From the NCBI GenBank assembly GCA_036504595.1, contig DASXUX010000015.1:1-64000 (forward strand): a stretch of DNA of 64,000 nucleotides, given 5' to 3'. Below the pieces are notes generated by a model. The model made no database searches and was not told the origin of the DNA. It saw nothing but the letters and a program-made list of their open reading frames with translations. Positions within the stretch are counted from its first letter, which is position 1; each line of letters opens with the position of its first letter. A program made the translations under genes and the position numbers. Below are positions 16,713 to 24,525 of this stretch, one piece after another. Source of the stretch: DASXUX01 sp036504595. GTDB lineage: Bacteria; Planctomycetota; SZUA-567; H5-PLA8.

Positions 16713-18785
16713 CTATTGTTTGATGCGATACAACCCCACTCCGCCCGCCCAAAGCTCACTCGTCTCCGCGTTGTAGCGCAGCACGATCGGCTTGCGGTAC
16801 GGGATGTCGGCGGTGATGTCTTGCCACGTCTTTCCGCCGTCGATGGTCTTGTAAATGCCGCCCGCATGGCCCGTTCCCCAGCTCACGCGCGAAACCCACA
16901 GCGTCTTTTCGTCCTTCGGATGCACCTCCAGCCCCACAATCGAAATCCCGCCATCAAAATTGCTGATCTTCGCCCAAGTATTGCCATGATCGCCGCTGCG
17001 CCATAAATTCGCGCCCGGACAGTAGATGGCGCCGCCGCCCGATATTTCCACGTTGAACACCCAGCTCTCGTTCTTGAACACATGCGTCCAGGTTTCGCCG
17101 CCGTCTTCGCTGCGATGCAACCCGCCATTGTTGCCGCAGGTTCCCCAGAAGACCCGCTTCGGCTCCGTGGGATCCACGGCCAGCCCGAAGAACATCCGGC
17201 GGCTCGCCGGTTGATTGGCCAGCAGCTTCCAGTTCACACCACCATCGGTTGACTTGAAGACTCCGCCGCCCGGCCGCTTTTTCGCAGGCTCCGGATCTCC
17301 GTCGATTCCCAGATACAACACGTTCGGATCTTTGGGGTCCGCGGCAAGCGCTCGAGCGTAGCCTTCCCCCCACATGCAGTTCGTGTACGAACGGTTTGGC
17401 GGCAACCCTTCCTGCACCAGCTTGAACGTCTTCCCGCCATCGTCGCTGATCAACACACGGTTGAGCTGCTCGCCCCACGGCGAACTGGTCGCGACGATTT
17501 TGATCGCGCCGTCTGTTTTCTTCGAAACGTGCACGCGCCACTGATGCCCGCTCAAGTTGTTGGCATACTTGCGCGGGCAAAGCTGCTGCCAGCTCGCGCC
17601 GTTGTCGGGACTGACCAGCAGACCTTCGTCCATCGCCGTCACGTACGTCTTCCCTTCGAAGAAGCGGATGTCGCTCACGCACGTAATGTCCGCGCCCGCG
17701 TCGCGCTCTTCCCACGTCTCGCCGCCGTCGCTGCTCAAGACGTTGCGCCAATTCGCGGAGATGAACAGCTCCTTCGGATTGTTTGGGTTGATGGCCAGAT
17801 TCGTCGTCGTGCTGAGCGACGCCTTGCCGTTTCCTGGCCATTCCTCCGGCAGCGTGGGATTCACTTTCAGATCCGTTGTGAGCGCGCGCGTGCCGGTCCA
17901 CGTCTGGCCGCCATCGCTTGACCGGTAAAAAGTTCCATTCCAGCCGATGTTGCCCACGCAATAAACCAGATTTGGATTGGTCGCATCGATCGCGACCTCG
18001 ATTGCCGCGCATTTCGGATCGATGCCGTTCTTCAGAGCGCTCCAAGTCTGCCCGCCATCGGTGGACTTCGCCAGCCCTTCCTTTCCGGCCACATACATGA
18101 TCTTTGGATCGCTCGCCGCAATCGCAACGTGGCTGACGTTCTTCGGCGTGCTCAGCTCCACCCAGGACTCACCGCCATCGTCGCTCTTCAGCGCCCCTGC
18201 GACCGTCGTCGCCGCGACCAGCAGTTTTGGGTTGCTAGCTGAAATGCTGACCGACGTTACGCCGCCCTTGGCTTTGAGTTCATAGAGCTTCTTCCACGCG
18301 CGCCCGCCGTCCTCGCTCTTGAATATCTTGCCGCTCGGCGTGCCCGCATAAACAGTCCCGCTAGCCGCATCGACACAGAGTCCGCGCACGCTTTTGCTTC
18401 GGTCCGCAATGATGCCGAGCGCCTTGGGCGCCGTTTGTTCGAGGAACTCCCAGTGCTCGCCCGCGTCGAGGCTCTTGCAGATCCCGCCTGGCGTCCCAAC
18501 ATAGATCGTGTCCGGATTCTTCGCGTCCACGGCCATGGAGTAGATCGCGTAGTCCGACAAGCCGTTGTTGCAGATGCGCCAGTGCTGGCCTCGGTCTTCG
18601 CTCTTGTAGACGCCGTTCACATCTCCGCCCAGATAGATCACTCCGTCTTTTTTCGGATGAAACGCGCACGCCCAGTAAAACCCGCCCCCGCCCCACCCGG
18701 CCGCCTTCCAGCCAGCCGGTTCCTGTGCTCCAAATGCCGCCGCCACGGCCAACGCCACCGCCCCGCAAACGCAGACTTTTCTCAC
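16713..18785 (-). CDS. Secreted Asp-box beta-propeller protein (GH74/sortilin-like)
   Basis: This 690-residue exported protein has a signal peptide (VCVCGAVALAVAAAFGAQ) followed by many BNR/Asp-box repeats of the form S-x-D-x-G-x-x-W, such as KSEDRGQHW, KSTDGGQTW, SSDGGETW, RSEDGGETW and TIDGGKTW. Together they make a seven-bladed propeller, possibly two. This is the layout of GH74 xyloglucanases and sortilin-like proteins, but catalytic Asp residues cannot be assigned confidently. The GTG start at 18785 follows GGAGGAA by six bases, and translation from there begins at the signal peptide. It converges on the LamG gene. Confidence 0.82.
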   Translation of the reverse strand: MRKVCVCGAVALAVAAAFGAQEPAGWKAAGWGGGGFYWACAFHPKKDGVIYLGGDVNGVYKSEDRGQHWRICNNGLSDYAIYSMAVDAKNPDTIYVGTPGGICKSLDAGEHWEFLEQTAPKALGIIADRSKSVRGLCVDAASGTVYAGTPSGKIFKSEDGGRAWKKLYELKAKGGVTSVSISASNPKLLVAATTVAGALKSDDGGESWVELSTPKNVSHVAIAASDPKIMYVAGKEGLAKSTDGGQTWSALKNGIDPKCAAIEVAIDATNPNLVYCVGNIGWNGTFYRSSDGGQTWTGTRALTTDLKVNPTLPEEWPGNGKASLSTTTNLAINPNNPKELFISANWRNVLSSDGGETWEERDAGADITCVSDIRFFEGKTYVTAMDEGLLVSPDNGASWQQLCPRKYANNLSGHQWRVHVSKKTDGAIKIVATSSPWGEQLNRVLISDDGGKTFKLVQEGLPPNRSYTNCMWGEGYARALAADPKDPNVLYLGIDGDPEPAKKRPGGGVFKSTDGGVNWKLLANQPASRRMFFGLAVDPTEPKRVFWGTCGNNGGLHRSEDGGETWTHVFKNESWVFNVEISGGGAIYCPGANLWRSGDHGNTWAKISNFDGGISIVGLEVHPKDEKTLWVSRVSWGTGHAGGIYKTIDGGKTWQDITADIPYRKPIVLRYNAETSELWAGGVGLYRIKQ

Positions 18786-18941
18786 GCCAGATTCCTCCAA
18801 TGAAGAACGTCTCAGGTTGCAGGATAAGAGTCTACTCTGCGACAACGCTCCTCTTCAATCCGCAATCCAAAATCTAAAATCTAAAATCATGCTTCCCCTC
18901 GCTTGAACTCTTCGGCGCGAAGCCCGACACTCTACCAGCGT

Positions 18942-20102
18942 ATGCGCATCGCCATCGATGGCTTGCACCTCTTCGGCAACTACGCCGGCATATCCGGATC
19001 GCTTGCCAGCCTTGTCACCGCGCTACGCAAGGAATTCCCCGAAGACGAAGTCGTCCTCTACGTGCCCCGCGATTTCAAAGGCCCGCCCAACGCCGACGGC
19101 GACGCCCATCTCCGCATCAAGCGCACTTGGTTCCCCGGCCGCTGGCGAGGGGTCCGAACGCTGTGGCGCAACTTCCGCCTGCAGGGCCGGGCGTACGTGG
19201 AAAAATGCGACCTACTGCATGGTCCAACCTACGCTCTGCCGGCGATGCTCTCGCTGCCATCAGTCGTCACGATCCACGACGTCATCGCGCTCTCGCACCC
19301 GCTGTTCTGCACGCCCGGAAGCGCGCGCATCCAAAGACGTGTCCTGCCGCATAGCGCCAAGGTCGCGCGCCGAATCATCGTTCCGAGCCTGGCTTCGAAA
19401 GAAGAACTGTTGCGCAACGTCAAAGGGACGAATCCCGCGCAGATCGATGTCATCCCGTGGGGCGTCAGCGAAGAGTTCAAGCCCATGCGCTCGACGGAAG
19501 TCCTCAGCGACGCAAGCTTGGCCGACGCACGCCGCGCAATGAGTCTGCCGGAACAATATGTTCTCTTCGTCGGAAATCTGGAGCCTAAGAAGAACATCCC
19601 CGCGCTCATTCAGGCTTTCTTCGCGGCCAAGATGAACCGCAAGTTCCCGCACAAACTGGTCCTCGCCGGCCAGAGGGGCTGGTCGGTGGATTCGATCGAA
19701 CGCCTCATTCGGGAACTGAAAGCCGCAGACTACATCTTATTCACCGGCTACATTCCACAGCAGGCCCTGCCGGCGCTGTACGGCCTGGCCGATCTGCTCG
19801 TCATGCCCTCGCTGGTTGAGGGGTTCGGCATGCCGGTGCTGGAAGCCATGGCCTGCGGCTGTCCGGTCGCGATCAGCACCGATGCGGCTCTGCGCGAAGT
19901 CTGCGGCAGCGCCGCGCGCGTGGTCCCGTATCACGCGGAAAAACCCCTGCAACCTCTGCGCGAAGCCATCGAAGACCTGCTCCTGAACAATCCGCAGGAA
20001 CGCGGGGAACTGATCAAGAAAGGCCTCGAACGCGCCAAGCTTTTCACATGGCAGCGCACCGCCCGCCTGACGAGGGAGTCCTACGCCAAAGCGCTGGGGT
20101 AG
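18942..20102 (+). CDS. Glycosyltransferase family 4 (GT-B)
   Basis: The 386-residue product has an N-terminal Rossmann half (MRIAIDGLHLFGNYAGISGS) and a C-terminal Glycos_transf_1 domain. The latter carries YVLFVGNLEPKKNIPALIQAF, the donor-binding segment ADLLVMPSLVEGFGMPVLEAMACGCPV, and the nucleotide-sugar-binding Glu in EGFGMPVLE. It transfers a sugar from a nucleotide donor, probably in polysaccharide or glycolipid assembly at the inner face of the membrane. It is the last host gene before the integrated element. Confidence 0.9.
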   Translation: MRIAIDGLHLFGNYAGISGSLASLVTALRKEFPEDEVVLYVPRDFKGPPNADGDAHLRIKRTWFPGRWRGVRTLWRNFRLQGRAYVEKCDLLHGPTYALPAMLSLPSVVTIHDVIALSHPLFCTPGSARIQRRVLPHSAKVARRIIVPSLASKEELLRNVKGTNPAQIDVIPWGVSEEFKPMRSTEVLSDASLADARRAMSLPEQYVLFVGNLEPKKNIPALIQAFFAAKMNRKFPHKLVLAGQRGWSVDSIERLIRELKAADYILFTGYIPQQALPALYGLADLLVMPSLVEGFGMPVLEAMACGCPVAISTDAALREVCGSAARVVPYHAEKPLQPLREAIEDLLLNNPQERGELIKKGLERAKLFTWQRTARLTRESYAKALG

Positions 20103-20144
20103 CTCCGGGATCATGGTTTTCCGTCAGTGGTTTCGAGTACCAAT

Positions 20145-20173
20145 TTGCCAAAGTCCCTCCGCAGTGCTATATT
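20145..20173 (+). promoter_or_regulatory. Stranded native promoter of tRNA-Ser (sigma70-type)
   Basis: TTGCCA at 20145-20150 and TATATT at 20168-20173 are separated by 17 bp. They point to the 39-bp tRNA-Ser remnant that starts 82 bp further on. Its position just outside attL is what is expected for the original tRNA promoter left behind when the element integrated. Confidence 0.6.
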
Positions 20174-20255
20174 CCTCCCCGTTCCGCGTCCGTGAGCCAT
20201 CCAGGCGCTCGCGCGCGCTTCTGACAATGAAAGATGAATACGTCGTTGCAATCCC

Positions 20256-20294
20256 GGAGCGGTGTCCGAGCGGTTTAAGGAACACGCCTGGAAA
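20256..20294 (+). pseudogene. attL: truncated 5' half of tRNA-Ser(GGA)
   Basis: These 39 bases are identical to the first 39 of the intact tRNA-Ser at 41946, from GGAGCGGTGTCC through the anticodon-loop bases TGGAAA. The identity stops abruptly and the 3' half is missing. Together with the intact copy it makes the flanking direct repeat of the integrated element. Confidence 0.9.
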
Positions 20295-20370
20295 ATGATA
20301 GGTCCGGACGGCCTTCGCCGCCGCATCCTCCACGTGCACAGTGAGTTAGAACAGTTCTGAGCGGCGCTCG

Positions 20371-20392
20371 GATGCTATACGGGATGCTTCAC
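20371..20392. repeat. Left putative integrase arm-type site
   Basis: GATGCTATACGGGATGCTTC sits 77 bp inside attL. ATGCTATACGGGATGCT is shared exactly with the right end (41892-41908), in the same orientation. It reads as two 9-mers spaced by GGG, the second degenerate. Confidence 0.65.
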
Positions 20393-20395
20393 GTC

Positions 20396-20782
20396 TCACT
20401 TGCCAAGCTTTCTGTGACGGGCAATCAGGGGGTCAATGAAATCACTGATTTGATCTCGCGCGATCAAGCACGCCTGCTTCTGCAGCGCCTCGCGCAACAC
20501 CGGAGTCTCGGTGGCGAACTTAGCTTCAAATTGTTCCGCCATGTAATCTGGAAGATTAGCAGACGCGAAAAGGATCATGTGAATTCTTTGTCGTAGGGCC
20601 GCGTTGTCCTTCAGCGACGAGTCCGTCATAGCCTTCGCAACTTCGTCAAGCGTTTCCAGCGCATCTAAAACGGCTTCAGAGATTCGCGGTTGGTTCTCTG
20701 CAATCCATTCCGCCAGTAGCTGCGCAGGCTCGGGTTCCTCTTGTTCGTGCTCGTCGGTCTTTTCGGATTCGTCTGCACACAC
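20396..20782 (-). CDS. Hypothetical acidic helical protein
   Basis: The 128-residue product has a very acidic N-terminus (ESEKTDEHEQEEPEPAQ) followed by predicted helices. There is no recognisable family, signal or membrane segment. It is the leftmost gene of the element and reads toward attL, with its stop only 8 bp from the arm-type repeat. The acidic tail might mimic DNA or mediate protein contacts; this is speculation. Confidence 0.55.
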   Translation of the reverse strand: MCADESEKTDEHEQEEPEPAQLLAEWIAENQPRISEAVLDALETLDEVAKAMTDSSLKDNAALRQRIHMILFASANLPDYMAEQFEAKFATETPVLREALQKQACLIARDQISDFIDPLIARHRKLGK

Positions 20783-20948
20783 GGTTCATTCCCCCCCAGA
20801 ATAATACTGCATTTCTAGCGCGCCCCTTGTTGCCATTCAACAGCAATCTTGTGGGCAAATCTCGACCGAACACAAGAATTCTTAGCGAGCGCCGCCGTCT
20901 CTCGGTCTGCGCTTGATGCTTCCGGTGTTTGTGCCGATAAAGTAGACC

Positions 20949-21563
20949 ATGCGGCACCAATTCTATGCGGACAGGAATGATGTGGAGAAGTGGAGCCTTC
21001 TGTTTCGGCTCGCCAAAGAGCATCGCGCGACGGTCTTTTGGGCCGTCATGCTTACGCCCGAGGTGGGCAACACTCACGGCGGCAACTGGTCCAGGGTCGC
21101 TGGTGCTGATCCCGTCGTCGCGGCATTCTTCGAGCGAGAGCGTAAGCGCATCGACAGCGGCGAGCCGCGAGACCTGATGCGAACGGCTCTTCTGGCCGAT
21201 GAGTGTGGGATCACGCTCCACATGTTCGCGAACGCCTACCCCGGCAGTCAGAACGCACAGACCGAATACTTCCGGCAATTGCTGACGACCATCGCGCAAA
21301 TTACTGGTCCGCGTGTCATCTTCTTAGACCCGGATAACGGGCTTGCTGGTAAGAACGCAACCAACGCGCACGTCCGGCCAGAACATCTGCGGCAGGTGTG
21401 GGATGCGCTGCGTGCCGGAGACGTGCTCGTGCTGTACCAGCACGGCCAGCGGATTACTGACTGGCCGGAAGTAAAGCGCGCACAGGTCGCGGAAGCCTTG
21501 GGTGCGGCGGTTCAGGTCGCCGGGTCGGGACCGGTACGCTTCTTCTCTGCCGTCAAGCAATAG
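20949..21563 (+). CDS. Hypothetical protein with FLDPDNG motif
   Basis: The 204-residue product starts MRHQFYADRNDVEKW and contains RVIFLDPDNGLAGKN near residue 125 and DVLVLYQHGQR near residue 160. Proteins with a FLDPDxG motif and this length recur beside mobile elements and look like divergent Rossmann/methyltransferase-type folds, but I cannot name a family. It is co-directional with hsdMS, 425 bp upstream of it, so it may be an accessory of the restriction module. Confidence 0.6.
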   Translation: MRHQFYADRNDVEKWSLLFRLAKEHRATVFWAVMLTPEVGNTHGGNWSRVAGADPVVAAFFERERKRIDSGEPRDLMRTALLADECGITLHMFANAYPGSQNAQTEYFRQLLTTIAQITGPRVIFLDPDNGLAGKNATNAHVRPEHLRQVWDALRAGDVLVLYQHGQRITDWPEVKRAQVAEALGAAVQVAGSGPVRFFSAVKQ

Positions 21564-21988
21564 TTCGCCATTAGGTGCGATGGCTGCCGCGCCCGCCCCA
21601 GCAGGCCCCCCGCGCCTCCGGGACAGTATTCTTCTCGCGCTCCGTGGTACTTCCGTGAGCCTCGGAGGCGGCAAGGGCTGTTCTGGGCCGTCCAGACGCC
21701 TCGACGCGCTCGGAAGGCCATCATTATAGGGTCTTTAGGTGTCTCTGATGCTTCTCGGCCGGGAAGAATCGCACCGCGCCTGCTCCCATCCGCATTCACC
21801 AGCACGGCCACCGGCCCTGCTGCCGCAAACCGTTTCACGTCATCCCCGCCCGTCTGCCCGGACTGGTGCTGGCGGACGATTGACGATTCTTGGCAGGAAT
21901 TCTCAACGCAGCGCCGTATTATGTGGGCCAATAGAAACTTCATCAGGTGATTGAAACGCGATGCCGAACAGGATTGGGCTAGTCCCAC
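21564..21988. other. Leader region upstream of hsdMS
   Basis: 425 bp without a credible gene; overlapping open frames on both strands have skewed composition. It probably holds the promoter of the restriction operon. No clear Shine-Dalgarno precedes the hsdMS ATG, so this start is less certain than most. Confidence 0.45.
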
Positions 21989-24520
21989 ATGTTGACCGCT
22001 GAAACCAAACGCCGCATTGACTCCTGCCGCGATGTCCTCGTCGGCAAGCTGCCGCAGCCGTCCAATCAGGTCGAACTCATCACGCTCGCGCTGATTTACA
22101 AGTTCATGGACGACCTCGACGAAGAATCCGTGAAACTCGGTGGCAAGCGCAGCTTCTTCATCAACGGGCTAACGAAATATCGTTGGCGTAACCTCCTGCC
22201 GCAAACCGTCTCTGCCGATGAACGGGTCACGCTCTTCTCCGAGGGCGTCGAAGCCCTTGGCCACGCCCAGAAAGCCGTTCATCTGCCCGGCCTGTTCCGC
22301 GACATCTTTCGCAACGCGTTCCTGAAATTCCGCGACGGGCGCATCCTCACCATGTTCCTCACCGAGTTGAACGGCTTCGCCTACTCGCACAGCGAGGAAC
22401 TCGGCAACGCCTTTGAATACCTCTTGCAGTGCACCGGCGCGCAGGGCGAGAACGGCCAGTTCCGCACCCCGCGCCACATTATTGATTTTATGGTCGCGTG
22501 CCTCGACCCGCAGCCGGGCGACACAATCCTTGACCCCGCATGCGGCACGGGCGGCTTTCTTGTCTCTTCCTACCGGCACATCCTCGCGCACCACACCTCG
22601 CCCGGCTCGACCGTGCCCGGCGATAAACTCACCCACGCCCAGCGCAAGAAGGTCTACGGCAATCTCGCCGGTTACGACGTGGACGACCAGATGGTGAAGT
22701 TGAGCAAGGTGAACCTCTTCCTCCACGGCTTTCCCGACCCCGCCATCCACATTTACGACGCCCTGAGCAACGACGCCCGCTGGCACGAGAAGGCCGACCT
22801 CATCCTCGCCAATCCCCCCTTCATGACGCCGAAAGGCGGCGTCACCCCGCACACCAAGTTCCGCATTGCCGCGAAGAAGGCCGAGGTGCTCTTCACCGAT
22901 TACATCGCCGAGCACCTCAGCAGCGACGGACGCGGCGGCGTCATCGTGCCCAACGGCATCGTGGCCACCACGCAGAACGCCTACGTGAAACTGCGCCGCT
23001 TCCTTGTCGAGGACTCGCTCGTGGCCGTCATCTCGCTCCCGGCGGGCGTGTTCCGGCCTTACTCCGGCGTGAAGACTAGCATCCTCCTGCTCGACAAAAA
23101 ACTCGCGCGGCAGACCAAGGAAATCCTTTTCCTCAAAATCACTACCGATGGTTTCGACCTCGGCGATCAGCGGAGAGAAATTGAAGCGAACGACTTACCT
23201 GAAGCAGAGCGAGTCGTGAAAGCGTGGTTCAAGGGAAGACTGAATTCAACATTTGAAACGAGCCTTCCCTGGAAGCAGGTCGAAAAAACAACGCTGCTCG
23301 AACATCGCGCATGTAGCCTTCAAGCCGAAACATTTTTCGGCGAAAAAGCAGTGGCCAGCACCGTTGAAATGATTGCTCTCGCTGATGTGGCTACGCTTGG
23401 CAACGGCGGCACGCCGTCAAAAGCCAATGCGGCTTTCTGGCGTGGTGACATTCCTTGGGTTTCGCCCAAGGATATGAAGTCCCTTGTCATCACTGACACC
23501 GAAGACCACGTTTCCGCCGAAGCTATTGCAAGCAGCGCCACTAAGCTGCTTCCCGCCGAAACGGTTCTGTGTGTCGTTCGTTCCGGGATTCTCCAGCACA
23601 CTTTACCGGTCGCCATTACGTCTCGCCCGATGTGCACTAATCAAGACATTCTCGCGATTACGCCCGACAAGACTCGGCTCGACCCAAAATTCCTTTTGTT
23701 TGCTCTCAAAGGCCGCAGCGCCGAGATTCTGCGCGATGGCATCAAGACTGGCGTGACGGTGGAGAGTTTTCACAACGGCTTCTTCAAAACCTACGAAATC
23801 CCACTGCCGCCACTGGAGGAACAGCGGCGGATCGTGGCGGAAATCGAGGGCTACCAGAAGGTTCTCGACGGCGCTCGCCAGATTCTCGCGGCTTACCGAC
23901 CGTTTCTCAGCGTCGAACCCGAGTGGCCGACTATACCGGTCGGAGACCTTTTCGAGATTCGATACGGCGTTTCCGTTTCGATTCCCGACACGGCGGACAA
24001 GGACGGAACGCTCATCATTTCAACAGCCGAGACTCGCGTGGATGGTTCTCTTGATTTGTCGAAAATCAGGCGCATCCGCTGGGAAAAGAACTACGGCAAG
24101 TTCTTGGCCAAGCCGAACACACTTCTGTTCAACTGGCGGAACGCTCCAAAGCATGTCGGCAAGACCGTTTTATTTGAGGGCCACTCCGAGAAGATTCTGT
24201 TCGCCTCGTTCCTCCTGTCGCTGGAGCGGAAGACTGAGGACGTTGAAAATAAGTTCGTCTGGCTTGTGCTCAACCAACTCCGCTACCAAGGTTATTTTGT
24301 GCAGCACGCGCGCCAAGCCGTAAACCAAGCCAACTTCAACGCAGAGGAACTTTCGCGCGTCGAAATCCCCTTGCCGCCCTTGGAGGAGCAACGTCGGATC
24401 GTGGCGGAATTGGACGCGGAGGCGGCGCAAATGGATGCGGTGCGTTCGCTGCTCCCCCGCTTTGAGGCAAAAATCCAACGCGTCCTCGACCGCGTCTGGG
24501 GCAACAACGAACCGGAGTAA
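21989..24520 (+). CDS. Type I restriction-modification HsdM-HsdS fusion
   Basis: The 843-residue protein fuses the methyltransferase and specificity subunits. Residues 1-430 are N6-adenine methylase with AdoMet motif DPACGTGG (182-189) and catalytic NPPF (275-278). Residues 440-843 hold two target-recognition domains. Each ends in a near-identical PLPPLEEQRRIVAE segment with the helical spacer typical of HsdS, so recognition of a bipartite site is expected. The first TRD starts around LADVATLGNGGTPSKAN and the second around VGDLFEIRYGV. HsdM and HsdS are normally separate polypeptides. hsdR follows after 5 bp, so the two form one operon. Confidence 0.93.
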   Translation: MLTAETKRRIDSCRDVLVGKLPQPSNQVELITLALIYKFMDDLDEESVKLGGKRSFFINGLTKYRWRNLLPQTVSADERVTLFSEGVEALGHAQKAVHLPGLFRDIFRNAFLKFRDGRILTMFLTELNGFAYSHSEELGNAFEYLLQCTGAQGENGQFRTPRHIIDFMVACLDPQPGDTILDPACGTGGFLVSSYRHILAHHTSPGSTVPGDKLTHAQRKKVYGNLAGYDVDDQMVKLSKVNLFLHGFPDPAIHIYDALSNDARWHEKADLILANPPFMTPKGGVTPHTKFRIAAKKAEVLFTDYIAEHLSSDGRGGVIVPNGIVATTQNAYVKLRRFLVEDSLVAVISLPAGVFRPYSGVKTSILLLDKKLARQTKEILFLKITTDGFDLGDQRREIEANDLPEAERVVKAWFKGRLNSTFETSLPWKQVEKTTLLEHRACSLQAETFFGEKAVASTVEMIALADVATLGNGGTPSKANAAFWRGDIPWVSPKDMKSLVITDTEDHVSAEAIASSATKLLPAETVLCVVRSGILQHTLPVAITSRPMCTNQDILAITPDKTRLDPKFLLFALKGRSAEILRDGIKTGVTVESFHNGFFKTYEIPLPPLEEQRRIVAEIEGYQKVLDGARQILAAYRPFLSVEPEWPTIPVGDLFEIRYGVSVSIPDTADKDGTLIISTAETRVDGSLDLSKIRRIRWEKNYGKFLAKPNTLLFNWRNAPKHVGKTVLFEGHSEKILFASFLLSLERKTEDVENKFVWLVLNQLRYQGYFVQHARQAVNQANFNAEELSRVEIPLPPLEEQRRIVAELDAEAAQMDAVRSLLPRFEAKIQRVLDRVWGNNEPE

Positions 24521-24525
24521 ACACT

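Noticed and set aside
16954..18045. Second minus frame of over 360 codons within the Asp-box gene
   Set aside because: It is very Arg-rich and out of frame with the Asp-box repeats, which are unmistakable in the other frame.
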